The position numbers were made by a program, and so were the translations under genes. The notes beneath the pieces are model-generated. The model ran no database searches, was not told where the DNA came from, and saw nothing but the letters and a program-made list of their open reading frames with translations. A stretch of 56,875 nucleotides of DNA, taken from Candidatus Bathyarchaeota archaeon A05DMB-4. GTDB taxonomy: Archaea > Thermoproteota > Bathyarchaeia > Bathyarchaeales > SOJC01. Within the stretch, counting starts at the first letter, position 1, and every line of letters begins with the position of its first letter. The stretch is taken from assembly GCA_019685575.1 (NCBI GenBank), contig JABFQO010000011.1, forward strand, positions 1 through 56,875. The letters run 5' to 3'. Positions 36,019 through 44,787 of this stretch are shown here, piece by piece.

Positions 36019-36507
36019 ATGATGGAAACAAAAATAAAAATAGGCCAAAAAGCGCCAGATTTCACCTTAACCGGCACGGACATGAAGCCTCACGGATTGA
36101 AGGATTATCTTTCTCAAAACGTTGTGTTGGCTTTCTTTCCCGGCGCGTTCACATCGGTTTGCACTAAAGAAATGTGCACGTTTAGAGATGCGTTGGCAAG
36201 GCTCAACAGTTTAAAGGCGCAAGTTATTGGCATAAGCGTTAACGACCCCTTCGCAAACAAGGCGTTCGCAGAAAAAAACCTACTCAATTTCCCACTGTTA
36301 TGCGACTATAACCGAGAAGTTGTAAAACTTTACGACGTCGCCATGACTGATTTTGCAGGGCTTAAAGGATACACCGTAGCTAAACGTTCCATTTTCATCA
36401 TCGACAAAAAGGGCATCGTCCGCTACGTGTGGGTGTCAGAAAACCCAGCCTTAGAACCCAACTATCAAGAAATAGAAAAAACTCTCGAGCAAATCGCCAA
36501 GACATAA
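36019..36507 (+). CDS. Peroxiredoxin (AhpC/TSA, Bcp-like)
   Basis: The 162-residue protein has the peroxidatic motif FFPGAFTSVCTKEMCTFRD, with Cys48 as the peroxidatic cysteine and Cys53 as a possible resolving one, the spacing seen in Bcp/PrxQ. It reduces hydrogen peroxide and organic peroxides using a thioredoxin-like donor; thioredoxin reductase is encoded at 27687-28625. GGAGA lies about six bases before the first ATG. It converges on the disrupted methyltransferase gene with an 8-base gap. Confidence 0.92.
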   Translation: MMETKIKIGQKAPDFTLTGTDMKPHGLKDYLSQNVVLAFFPGAFTSVCTKEMCTFRDALARLNSLKAQVIGISVNDPFANKAFAEKNLLNFPLLCDYNREVVKLYDVAMTDFAGLKGYTVAKRSIFIIDKKGIVRYVWVSENPALEPNYQEIEKTLEQIAKT

Positions 36508-36515
36508 GCCGCCAT

Positions 36516-37133
36516 CTATTTCTTTTTCATCAAAACTTCATAAAAATACCGTCGAAAGCCATCGCCTTCAACAGAGCTTATGTGCTTAATTGTCTCGATC
36601 TTGAAGTATTCTGAAAAAAGTTTGGCTAACTATACACGGGTAAAGTGGTTCCACGCAGGACCATTTCTGTAGCTAAAGCAAACCAAAAGATAGGCGCCAT
36701 GTTTCTTTAAAACTCTGTGTACTCCTTTTATGAAAGGCGTTCTGTCCTTTATTTTCACATGGTGAAAACAGCCCATGTCAAAAACAAAATCAAACTCTCC
36801 ATCCTTAAACGGTAATTCAAGAAAGTTTTGCACCATAAACTTGGCTTTAACTCGCGCTTGTTCTGCCTTTTTTCTCGCATACTCTACGGCTTTAGAAGAA
36901 ATGTCGATGCCCACAACATCGAACCCTTTTTCCGCCAAATAAACACCGTTTGTCCCGGCGCCACAACAAACATCTAAAACTTTGCCCGGTTTCAACTTTC
37001 CCTTCTCGACAAGATCAACTAAAACCTTCCGCGGTTTGCCCAGTTCCCAAGGCAACACATCTAATGGATATTTCCGGTAAATCTCGTCCCACTCTTCGTA
37101 CCCGAAACTCATCTCAAAATCGGCTCCAACCAT
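36516..37133 (-). pseudogene. SAM-dependent methyltransferase interrupted by an in-frame amber codon
   Basis: The upstream 167 codons encode a class I methyltransferase with the SAM loop VLDVCCGAGTNG near residue 51 and GIDISSKAVEYARKKAE after it. The frame then meets TAG at 36630-36632, yet continues in the same frame for 37 more codons with ...LAKLFSEYF.IETI, which is just the C-terminal strand pair expected in this family, and ends at a second TAG. So one nonsense change (perhaps CAG to TAG) splits an otherwise complete gene of about 205 codons. A true mutation, a sequence error or readthrough are all possible. The substrate is unknown. The start is ATG 37133, or ATG 37112 with GGAG upstream. 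Confidence 0.75.
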
Positions 37134-37188
37134 AATTATACAAAAATGAAAACAAATTTAAGCCATTACACCCGACTAGATTAGAATT

Positions 37189-37745
37189 ATGAATAAGAAA
37201 ATAAACATTTTAGGTTTTGCAGGAAGCCTCCGAAAAGGCTCTTTTAACAAGGCTTTGCTCCGTGCTGCTGTGGAGTGGTTCCAAAAGACGCAAAAATTAA
37301 AGTGTTTGACATCGAAGGAATCCCTCCGTTTAACCAAGATTTTGAAAAAACTCCACCTCAAAAAGTGAAAGAATTCAAAGCGAAAATTAGAGCAGCAGAC
37401 GCTATACTAATTGCCACGCCAGAATACAACTATTCAATTCCCGGTGTTTTGAAGAACGCTATCGATTGGGCTTCAAGGCCGTACGGTGACAACGCGTTCG
37501 AGGGCAAACCTGTGGCGATAATGGGCGCGTCAACGGGGATGGTTGGAACTGCAAGGGCTCAGTACCACCTCAGACAAATCTTCGTATTTCTCGACATGCA
37601 TCCTCTTAATTCTCCAGAAGTCATGGTGCCGTTTGCGGGAGAGAAAATCGATGCGGATGGCCGTGTGACTGATAAGAAAACACGAGAAAAAATAGCGGGA
37701 TTGCTCGAAAGCCTGGTAGCGTGGACCCGACGGCTACAAAAGTAG
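37189..37745 (+). pseudogene. NADPH-dependent FMN reductase with a single-base frameshift
   Basis: Translation from ATG 37189 gives the flavodoxin-like opening NILGFAGSLRKGSFNKALL with the phosphate-binding loop. The rest of the family (VPKDAKIKVFDI, TPEYNYSIPGVLKNAIDW, MGASTGMVG) is encoded one frame away, from about 37275 to 37745. Adding one base near 37273-37276 would restore a normal protein of about 185 residues. The gene is divergent from the amber-interrupted methyltransferase. It would reduce quinones, azo compounds or metals with NAD(P)H if repaired. Confidence 0.8.
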
Positions 37746-37788
37746 CGTAGGGGGTTTGCTCTTTAGCCTCGTCAAGGGTTCTTCTTTG

Positions 37789-38298
37789 TTATTTTTTGAG
37801 TAGTTTTATGGCTTCTTTGCAGAACTGGGGCAAGTCGGCTGGAAAACGCGAAGTCACGATGTTGCCGTCAACTACCACTGGCGCATCAAGGAAGATGGCT
37901 CCAGCGTTTTTTAGGTCGGTTGCAACTGATTGCCATGACGTGACTTTTTTGCCGCGGACTATGCCGGCTTCTATGAGCATCTGTGGGCCATGACAAACGG
38001 CGGCGATTATTTTTCCTTTTTCGTGAGCGTCTTTGACTATTTGGACTAAATCCTTGTTTATGCGCATTCGGTCTGGCGCTTTCCCACCGGGGATTATTAT
38101 CGCTTCGTATTCGCTGATTTTCACGTCTTCAGGTGCAAGGTTTGATTTGAATGGCACACCGTGTTTTCCAGGGTAGGTTTGGTTGGCTTTGGGTCCGACA
38201 ACGTCTACTTTGTAGCCTTCTTCTTGAAAGCGATAGTAAGGATAGATGAATTCTGAATCCTCAGCGCCTTCTTCCACGAGCATTAATACTTTTTTCAC
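37789..38298 (-). CDS. DJ-1/PfpI family protein
   Basis: The 169-residue protein has the nucleophile elbow AAVCHGPQMLIEAG (Cys101 region) followed by the conserved SWQSVATDLKNAGA stretch, and the early acidic residue near EEGAEDSEF. The family includes intracellular peptidases, deglycases and stress chaperones. GGAG lies upstream of the GTG start. It is followed by rubrerythrin in reverse order on the same strand and so may share its stress control. Confidence 0.9.
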   Translation of the reverse strand: MKKVLMLVEEGAEDSEFIYPYYRFQEEGYKVDVVGPKANQTYPGKHGVPFKSNLAPEDVKISEYEAIIIPGGKAPDRMRINKDLVQIVKDAHEKGKIIAAVCHGPQMLIEAGIVRGKKVTSWQSVATDLKNAGAIFLDAPVVVDGNIVTSRFPADLPQFCKEAIKLLKK

Positions 38299-38322
38299 AA
38301 ATCTTCTCTCCTAGAATGATGG

Positions 38323-38868
38323 TTAAAAGGTTTTAAATTTGTCTTTCGAAGCGTTGCAGATGGGGCATCGTTCAGGAGCGTCGCCTTCAACGGTGTGCCC
38401 GCAAATGCTGCATATTTGAATGGTTTTCAATTCTACGTCTTTGCCCTTGTCGACGGCTTGTTTTGCCTTTTGATATAAAGTAACGTGTATTTTTTCGGCT
38501 TCGAGTGCCCATGTAAAACTGATTTCTGCTGGTTTTTCTCCTTGCATTTGTGCTACTGTTTTGTAGGCTGGGTACATTTCGTTGATTTCGAAGGTTTCGC
38601 CGTCAATGCCTGCTTGCAAGTCTTCGGATGTTTTTCGGGAACCAAACACTGCAGCAGAAACTGTCATCGCCCCGCCTTTGGTAAGTATATTTCTGTAGTG
38701 ATTGGTTGCGTGCACCCTTTCGGCAAAAGCAATTGCTGTGAACAAGCGAGAAACGTTTGGAAAGCCTTCTTGCTTTGCCCTTTCTGCATAAATGCTGTAC
38801 CGCATGTGCGCTTGGCTTTCTCCTGCATATGCGCTGCGAAGGTTTGTTTCAGTCATTTCTTTGACCAT
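38323..38868 (-). CDS. Rubrerythrin
   Basis: This 181-residue peroxide reductase has the di-iron four-helix bundle (GESQAHMRY near residue 14 and later E-x6-Y and EAEKIH motifs) and a C-terminal rubredoxin-like site (CSICG...CPICNA). It protects anaerobes from hydrogen peroxide. ATG 38868 is chosen because it gives the usual family start; a GTG three codons upstream is possible. It lies 24 bases before the DJ-1/PfpI gene in transcript order only if both are read from the HtrA side, since HtrA, rubrerythrin and PfpI genes are all on the minus strand. Confidence 0.94.
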   Translation of the reverse strand: MVKEMTETNLRSAYAGESQAHMRYSIYAERAKQEGFPNVSRLFTAIAFAERVHATNHYRNILTKGGAMTVSAAVFGSRKTSEDLQAGIDGETFEINEMYPAYKTVAQMQGEKPAEISFTWALEAEKIHVTLYQKAKQAVDKGKDVELKTIQICSICGHTVEGDAPERCPICNASKDKFKTF

Positions 38869-38966
38869 AATTGTCACATCGGTTCTTTTTAGTTCATATT
38901 CAGAAATAATTTTGGTCGTATTTATGTCATTACTTTTTCGGAGAAAAGCCTGAATAATTGTGTGCC

Positions 38967-39911
38967 TTAGGGAAGTTTGCTTAATGTTACTGTGAGAGTT
39001 TGTTCGCGCCCTCTTCGGTAGACGCCGACATTCATTCTGTCGCCAACTTTTCTTTTATGAATCTCTTCTTGTAGGTCTTCGATGTGATAGATTGTTGCAT
39101 GGTCGATTCGTAAAATTATATCGCCGACTTCGATTCTTGCTTCTTCTGCGGGGCTTCCTTCCATCACCCTTGTCACAAGCACGCCCCTATCAAGCGGCAA
39201 ATCATAATAACGTGCAATTTCGCCAGTGATGCTTAAGCCTACGATTCCCAGCCAAGGTCTTTCGAAGATTCCGCTTCTGACTATTTCATTGGAACATTTT
39301 TTTGCCGAGTTTATGGGAATAGCAAAACCGATTCCTTGTGCGAAGGGAACTATCGCGGTGTTTATTGTCACGACTTTTCCTTCGATGTCGACTAAGGGGC
39401 CGCCGCTGTTGCCGGGGTTTATTGCTGCGTCGGTTTGAACAAGGTTTTCGAGTAAACCTCTTTCAGAAGCGATTGTACGGTTTACGGCGCTGATGACGCC
39501 GCTGGTGATTGTTGGACCGCCGGCGAGTCCAAAAGGGTTTCCGATGGCGTATACTCTTTGTCCGACGCGCAGTTTGTCGGAGTCGCCGAGTTCTGCGGTT
39601 GGAAGGTTTTTCTTGTCGACTTTTATCACTGCCGTGTCGTGAGCGGCGCATGAGCCTACGATGCGGCCGTTTGCTATTTCATTGTTCCAGAGGGTTACGT
39701 TGATTTGTTCTGCTTCTTTGACTACGTGGTTATTGGTGGGTATGTAGCCTTTCGGGTCGATTATGGTGCCCGAGCCGACGCCTTTTACGGGAACGGTTTG
39801 GTAGAACATGTGATAAACAAGTTTGATTGTGCTTATGTTGACGACGCTTTTGCTGACCTTTTCGAGAATGTCGAGAACCCGTTTTTCGTCAAATGAAGAC
39901 AAGTTTTGCAC
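38967..39911 (-). CDS. HtrA/DegP-like serine protease
   Basis: The 314-residue protein has the trypsin-like triad in GxIPTNNHVV (His near 58), HDTAVIKV (Asp near 93) and GNSGGPL (Ser near 168), then one PDZ domain (about 215-310). No signal peptide is visible, so it is probably cytosolic or attached to a partner. HtrA proteins degrade or refold damaged proteins. The start is GTG. It heads a minus-strand run with rubrerythrin and DJ-1/PfpI, which fits a stress-response set. Confidence 0.92.
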   Translation of the reverse strand: MQNLSSFDEKRVLDILEKVSKSVVNISTIKLVYHMFYQTVPVKGVGSGTIIDPKGYIPTNNHVVKEAEQINVTLWNNEIANGRIVGSCAAHDTAVIKVDKKNLPTAELGDSDKLRVGQRVYAIGNPFGLAGGPTITSGVISAVNRTIASERGLLENLVQTDAAINPGNSGGPLVDIEGKVVTINTAIVPFAQGIGFAIPINSAKKCSNEIVRSGIFERPWLGIVGLSITGEIARYYDLPLDRGVLVTRVMEGSPAEEARIEVGDIILRIDHATIYHIEDLQEEIHKRKVGDRMNVGVYRRGREQTLTVTLSKLP

Positions 39912-40147
39912 CTTTGAAGGTTTTTGGAGTTTGGGTTTCTAATAAGGTTTATTGGTTTTCATTTTTTATGCTCAAGTGTATAGACAACAGTAGATTCTGT
40001 TTTACTGTACTATTGCGTTTAGGTTTTTTGCGTAAAAGTTCCTTTTTGCGAGAAAAAAACTGTTGACGTGAACTTTATCTGTTAGGCGAGTTTATATAGA
40101 AACGGTTATTTTGTAAAGAATTCAACTTCAACTTTAGTGAAAAACTA

Positions 40148-42052
40148 TTGGACGATTATTATCTCATCGATGCGAAAAGCAAAGGCAGAATTATTTACCT
40201 AAAGTTTTTTCATGCCCAAACTGGCGCTATCCGCGAATTTAGTGATACTGATTATAAGCCTTATTTCTTTTTGGCCAGTCCGCTTTCTGGGGAAGATGAA
40301 GAAAATGTTCGCGGCTTATACGGTGAAACTCGAACTGTTCAAAAACAAAATTTATTCACTGACATGCCAATTGACTGTACTAAAGTAACTGTCTACACGA
40401 CCGACGCGCTCAAGAAAGCCTCAAAAATTTTTCCCACTGCTTGGGAGACTGAAATCGACTACGTGGAGGGCTATGTTTATGACCACGGGCTTGTCTTTGG
40501 TGCACCTTACACGTTTGAGAACAACCAACCCACGCTGGCCATACACATAACACCCGAACTGGAAGACAGATTCGAGCAAATCTTTGCCCAAGTCAAAACT
40601 GCCGACCCGCAAAAATACCAACAAATCAAACACTGGTTCTATCTCATCCAGCAACCAACGCCACAAATCATGCCTGAACTGTTGGGCTTGAAAGAAATCG
40701 ACCCGGAAAAGCTTACTTATGCCTTCATATTGGCAAGGATCGCCAACATACCCGTCACCGAGGCTTACGGAAGCCACCGCGTAAGCGACTGGCTTAAATC
40801 TGTGATATACACCCACTTAAGAAAAAACAATGTTCTCATTCCTACGTCAACCGAACTCCGCCGTGGCATGGAACCCCACCGTGTGACTGGTGCTCTTACT
40901 GTACAGCCCAAAGAGGGCGCATACTTCAACACGGTCGTCTGCGATTTTGAAAGCCTCTACCCTAGCTTAATCGACAGCTACAACCTCAGTTACGAAACCG
41001 TCAACTGTTCACACCCCGAATGCATGACCAACCACATTAAAGAATGCGAACCAAACTGGATATGCACAAAAAGACGGGGCTTCTACTCCGTCCTCGTCGG
41101 TGCACTTAAAGACCTCCGCATACACTGGTTCAAACCTCAAGCAAAAAACCCAAAAACGCCCGAACAGGAACGCAAAACCGCCCAAGCCTTCGTAAAACTC
41201 CTAAAACTTCTCAGCGTCTCCAGTTACGGCGTCACCGTGCGCATTCACGGGCTTGCTTGCCCGCCTCTTGCAGAATGCATCACTGGGTACGGACGCTGGG
41301 CGCTACGGACGACTTGGGACATTGCCGAGGCGCATGGTATGCATCCAATCTACGGTGACACAGACTCGATTTTTCTCGACAACCCCACGCCTGCGCAAGT
41401 GGAATGGCTTATAAAAACTGCGAAAAACCAACTCAAACTCGACCTTGCAATCGACAAAAAATACAGTCTCTGCGTGTTGCCTGCAGCTAAAAAAGCCTAC
41501 TTCGGTATACTTCCCAACGGCACTGCCGACCTAAAAGGCTTAACCGCTATAAAATCAAACTCGCCAAAATTCATCCAGAAAGTCTTTCAAAACTGCATCC
41601 AACAACTTGCCACCGTGAAAACGCTCGAAGAATACGAAAACGCCAAAAAACGCATAATCGCCGTGGTGCAGCAAGCCGTGGACGATTTGAGAAACCGCCG
41701 AGTCGCGCTGGAAGAACTCGTGTACTCGGTGCAACTGTATTTTGACCCGAAGGAACGCCAAGCCGCGAACATAAAAGTAAATCCACAACCATACCAATGC
41801 GCCGTGCAACTTATGGACGAAGGCCACCAAGTCGACCGTGGCGACGTCGTACGTTTCATTAAAGTGAAACCATTCATTTACCAAGGCAAGACTTTTACAG
41901 TTAAACCCGCTGACCGTGTGAAAAGTGTCATGGAAATCAACGTAGACGACTACATACGTAATATGACAACCGCGCTGGCGCAAACCTTCGCGCCGATGGG
42001 CATAGAACTTGAGAAACCTGCAGCAAGAATTTCTGACTTTTTCAAGGCTTAG
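40148..42052 (+). CDS. Compact family-B DNA polymerase without a recognisable exonuclease domain
   Basis: The 634-residue protein has polymerase motif A (DFESLYPSL, near 265), motif B (KLLSVSSYGVT, near 352) and motif C (YGDTDSIF, near 400), plus a KKAYFG motif, so the active-site aspartates are present. The N-terminal domain (about 1-110) is followed by only some 60 residues before helices that lead into the palm; the DxE and other exonuclease motifs are missing, whereas replicative archaeal PolB enzymes have about 780 or more residues. A Cys/His-rich insert (CSHPECMTNH.KECEPNWIC) follows motif A. The start is TTG. A role in repair or translesion synthesis is likelier than replication. Confidence 0.88.
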   Translation: MDDYYLIDAKSKGRIIYLKFFHAQTGAIREFSDTDYKPYFFLASPLSGEDEENVRGLYGETRTVQKQNLFTDMPIDCTKVTVYTTDALKKASKIFPTAWETEIDYVEGYVYDHGLVFGAPYTFENNQPTLAIHITPELEDRFEQIFAQVKTADPQKYQQIKHWFYLIQQPTPQIMPELLGLKEIDPEKLTYAFILARIANIPVTEAYGSHRVSDWLKSVIYTHLRKNNVLIPTSTELRRGMEPHRVTGALTVQPKEGAYFNTVVCDFESLYPSLIDSYNLSYETVNCSHPECMTNHIKECEPNWICTKRRGFYSVLVGALKDLRIHWFKPQAKNPKTPEQERKTAQAFVKLLKLLSVSSYGVTVRIHGLACPPLAECITGYGRWALRTTWDIAEAHGMHPIYGDTDSIFLDNPTPAQVEWLIKTAKNQLKLDLAIDKKYSLCVLPAAKKAYFGILPNGTADLKGLTAIKSNSPKFIQKVFQNCIQQLATVKTLEEYENAKKRIIAVVQQAVDDLRNRRVALEELVYSVQLYFDPKERQAANIKVNPQPYQCAVQLMDEGHQVDRGDVVRFIKVKPFIYQGKTFTVKPADRVKSVMEINVDDYIRNMTTALAQTFAPMGIELEKPAARISDFFKA

Positions 42053-42066
42053 CCCATAAACATGGC

Positions 42067-42648
42067 CTAGCGTCGGTATCTGTCGTTTTTCCAGACATCA
42101 GCCATATCACTGTAGCCTCTCTTTTCCCAGTAGCCCAACTCCCTTCGTTTAGAGAAAGTTATATGCTCAACCCACATGGCACTTTTGTATGCGTATTTAT
42201 CGGGCACGACAAGACGCATAGGGCCGCCCAACGGTGTTTCAAGCCACTCGCCGTTAAGTTTGTAAGCCAAAACCACGTTTTCACGCAAAAGGTCAGAAAG
42301 GTCTAAGGACGTCGTGTAGCCGTCGGCGCACTCGAAAAATATGCACTTTGAATTTTTCTTAGGCTTCACAAGGTCCACCAACGTGCGAAATTTGACCCCG
42401 TACCATCTGCAATTTCTGACACTCCAACCTTCTACACAGTGAAAATCACTCACCGACTCGGTCGCGGGAAGCGAGAGAAAATCCTGCCATGACAATTTAA
42501 CTGGATTCTCGACCTCTCCGTCAACCGTCAAGACCCATTTGCCCAAGTCAACCTCTGGATTTTCAGGGATAATGCCAGGGTGGTCTACGTTCCACTTCAA
42601 CAAGGCGTCAATTTCACGCTGACCCGGCGGTAGATTATCAGTTTTCAT
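42067..42648 (-). CDS. Sulfite-oxidase-fold molybdopterin oxidoreductase
   Basis: The 193-residue protein is a minimal molybdopterin-binding domain of the sulfite oxidase/YedY family. The molybdenum-ligand cysteine lies in DFHCVEGWSV (near residue 78), and GGPMRLVVPDKYAYKSA is the conserved late block. No signal or Tat peptide, haem domain or dimer domain is present, so it is probably cytosolic. The substrate is unknown; sulfite, methionine sulfoxide and others are known in the family. It converges on the polymerase gene with a 14-base gap. Confidence 0.88.
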   Translation of the reverse strand: MKTDNLPPGQREIDALLKWNVDHPGIIPENPEVDLGKWVLTVDGEVENPVKLSWQDFLSLPATESVSDFHCVEGWSVRNCRWYGVKFRTLVDLVKPKKNSKCIFFECADGYTTSLDLSDLLRENVVLAYKLNGEWLETPLGGPMRLVVPDKYAYKSAMWVEHITFSKRRELGYWEKRGYSDMADVWKNDRYRR

Positions 42649-43033
42649 GATGAATGAATATTGATTTGCAACCCACTATTAAGCAATGCTAATTCGTGGC
42701 GGTTTTACTGGCCGAGAAGTGGTGATAGAAAAAATGGGGGCTTCAATCATGCGTGATAAAATGTCTATTTTTTCTTCTTTCTTGCCTTTTTGCTTTTTCC
42801 TTTGGCGCATCTAGACACGATTGCAACCTCAAACAGATTATTATTAGTAATTTGTACTTAAAATTTGCTATCGAGATGTTTTGCAGTCGTTTATCGATGA
42901 TCTTATGAAAAGGTGAGTGATAATGATAAATTGAGACTTTGTTAATCTTTTTATAGTGAATGGTGTTTGAATCATGTCCTAATTGTGAAATAACTCGAAA
43001 TTATGTTGTGAATTTGTTTCTTGTTTATCTTCG
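42649..43033. other. Intergenic region, no gene called
   Basis: This 385-base AT-rich gap lies between two minus-strand genes. A minus-strand frame ending at TAG 42765 would encode a lysine-rich tail (NLFEVAIVSRCAKGKSKK...), but no start codon or ribosome site is visible. No structured RNA was recognised. Confidence 0.3.
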
Positions 43034-43837
43034 TTAAGTCATGACTGATGTGCCGAGGGTTGTCCAGTCTTGGTTTGCATACTTTTCCTTTCGCAGTTTT
43101 TCGGTTGCTTCGAGTTCTTCTTTCGTCAGGGCACTCTCGATAAGCCTCATTCCTAAAGCATCTTTAAACCCTTTCACCAGCGCCTTATAAGCCTGTTCAA
43201 CTGAAACGTCTATGCCCAACTCATCTCTTACTGAGGTTATTTTTTTCTCTGCTATGTTGACGATTTCCATGCAGGTCTTCGCCCACGGCACGCGCAAGAA
43301 CGTAAACATCTTCTCCAAATTCACCCGCAACAGTACCGTGCCATGTTGCAAGACCATGCCGCCTTTGAACGATTGGCTGCTTCCTGAAATTTTGCGTCCG
43401 TTCACGGCTACGTTTGGGCAGTTTCGTGTGTCGCCGGGGCTAAAGTCAGCCTTTACTCCGAGCAATTCAAGCGCGTTTACGAGTCCACTGCATATCTTCT
43501 TGTATGCTCCAGTCACGTCTACTTTGCCCAAGTCATCTCTAGCCACCACTACGCTGTAGGTGATTTCGTCTTCGCTGTCGTGATAAACCGCGCCGCCACC
43601 CGTGATTCTGCGCACCACGTCAACTCCGTGTTTTCGGCAAGCATCCAAGTCCACCTCGTTAGACACGCTTTGAAAACGTCCGATCGAAACCGCCGAAGGA
43701 CGCCAACGATAAAAACGCAGAGTATTCGGCACTTTTCCAGCGATTCTGGCGCGGAGAACAGCCTCGTCAATCGCCATGTTCGTCGAAGCATCATAAGTTT
43801 CGAGTACAATTAATCGCCAAACTGTCAACGGTTTCAT
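43034..43837 (-). CDS. Lipoate-protein ligase A-like protein
   Basis: The 267-residue protein has the biotin/lipoate ligase fold: NMAIDEAVLRA near residue 20, FYRWRPSAVSIGRFQ near 42, RRITGGGAVYHDS near 76 and the lysine-bearing VNGRKISGSSQ near 147. It should activate and attach lipoate or octanoate to carrier proteins such as GcvH or E2 subunits. GAGGG precedes the ATG. No lipoyl protein gene lies nearby, and archaea often split the ligase into two proteins, so a partner may be encoded elsewhere. Confidence 0.88.
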   Translation of the reverse strand: MKPLTVWRLIVLETYDASTNMAIDEAVLRARIAGKVPNTLRFYRWRPSAVSIGRFQSVSNEVDLDACRKHGVDVVRRITGGGAVYHDSEDEITYSVVVARDDLGKVDVTGAYKKICSGLVNALELLGVKADFSPGDTRNCPNVAVNGRKISGSSQSFKGGMVLQHGTVLLRVNLEKMFTFLRVPWAKTCMEIVNIAEKKITSVRDELGIDVSVEQAYKALVKGFKDALGMRLIESALTKEELEATEKLRKEKYANQDWTTLGTSVMT

Positions 43838-43893
43838 CGAAACCCTCTAATTGTCGAAGAGGTTATTTTTGTCTTTCTAGATGCTGACCCTCC

Positions 43894-44274
43894 ATGACCA
43901 CCAGCGTACAAATCAAACAAGAAATACTCGAAGCCATCCTGAAAAACGCTGCTTCACTGCATCCACGGGAAATGATGCTATTGTTACGCGGCAAAACAAA
44001 AAAAGACCAAATAACCATAACTGACCTAATAGTACCGCCCTTTGCAACGCATGGAAAGGGGTTCGCGAGTTTTCAGCCCCATATGTTGCCCATGGATTTT
44101 TCCATAGTGGGCATGGTTCATTCCCACCCATCTGGGATTGCAAAGCCTTCGCTTCAGGATTTACATCATTCTTTTGGCAGAATAATTATGATAGTTGCTT
44201 ACCCTTACCAAAGTGACCAAAACGTCTCCGTGTTCGATCGTTCGGGCGAAAAACTTGTGTTAAAGGTAACTTAA
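43894..44274 (+). CDS. JAMM/MPN metalloprotease-like protein
   Basis: The 126-residue protein has the JAMM zinc motif HSHPSGIAKPSLQDLHH (from residue 76) and an upstream glutamate in LHPREMM, the full set for a zinc isopeptidase. Archaeal enzymes of this kind remove ubiquitin-like SAMP proteins from targets or trim sulfur-carrier proteins. It is a single-domain form without an adaptor. It is divergent from the lipoate ligase gene and 58 bases before a GNAT gene on the same strand. The link to SAMP is by family only. Confidence 0.88.
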   Translation: MTTSVQIKQEILEAILKNAASLHPREMMLLLRGKTKKDQITITDLIVPPFATHGKGFASFQPHMLPMDFSIVGMVHSHPSGIAKPSLQDLHHSFGRIIMIVAYPYQSDQNVSVFDRSGEKLVLKVT

Positions 44275-44332
44275 TTTATGGCTAACCTCTTAAAGAAAGG
44301 CGTGGGGCGTTCGCATCTGGGGATGAGGAACG

Positions 44333-44773
44333 ATGAACCAAATTGAGTATAAACGGTTAACGATTGACGATTACGAGGATATGCTGAAACTATGGGAACA
44401 CGCTGGCTTACCGTACAAAGCAAAGGGAAGAGACAGCAAAACAATGACGGCCAAGCAGATGAAGGAGTTTCCAGAATTTTTTCTCGGTGCCTTTCATGGC
44501 GACCAACTTATAGGCGTTGTTGTCGGCAGTTACGAGACTAGGTTTAAAGGCTGGATAAACCGGTTGGCCGTCGCGCCGGAGTACCAAAGGCAAGGGATCG
44601 CCCAAGGGCTTGTGAAAAGAATGGAAGACACGTTGAGGAAACATGGAGCCAAAATTCTTTGCGCCTTGATCGAAACGCCGAACGATGAATCTGTTAGTTT
44701 CTTTCGGAAAATGGGGTACATTACCCACGAAAACATACTATACGTAAGTAAACGTGAAAGCGAAGATGTGTAG
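44333..44773 (+). CDS. GNAT family N-acetyltransferase
   Basis: The 146-residue protein has the acetyl-CoA loop LAVAPEYQRQGIAQGL (near residue 82) and the C-terminal FFRKMGYI motif of the GNAT fold. Target unknown; size and shape allow protein or small-molecule acetylation. GAGG lies just upstream of the ATG. It is 14 bases before the pyruvate-kinase-domain protein, so the two are probably one operon. Confidence 0.9.
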   Translation: MNQIEYKRLTIDDYEDMLKLWEHAGLPYKAKGRDSKTMTAKQMKEFPEFFLGAFHGDQLIGVVVGSYETRFKGWINRLAVAPEYQRQGIAQGLVKRMEDTLRKHGAKILCALIETPNDESVSFFRKMGYITHENILYVSKRESEDV

Positions 44774-44787
44774 GGAACGGTGAATTT

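Noticed and set aside
36630-36632. Pyrrolysine readthrough of the internal TAG
   Set aside because: About twenty genes in the window, including EF-1 alpha, cdhD and the polymerase gene, use TAG as their ordinary stop, and no pyl genes are seen here. Mutation or sequence error is simpler, so it is kept only as a question.
42765-42860. Minus-strand lysine-rich mini-frame in the 42649-43033 gap
   Set aside because: It has an interesting NLFEVAIVSRCAKGKSKK tail but no ATG, GTG or TTG start with a ribosome site.
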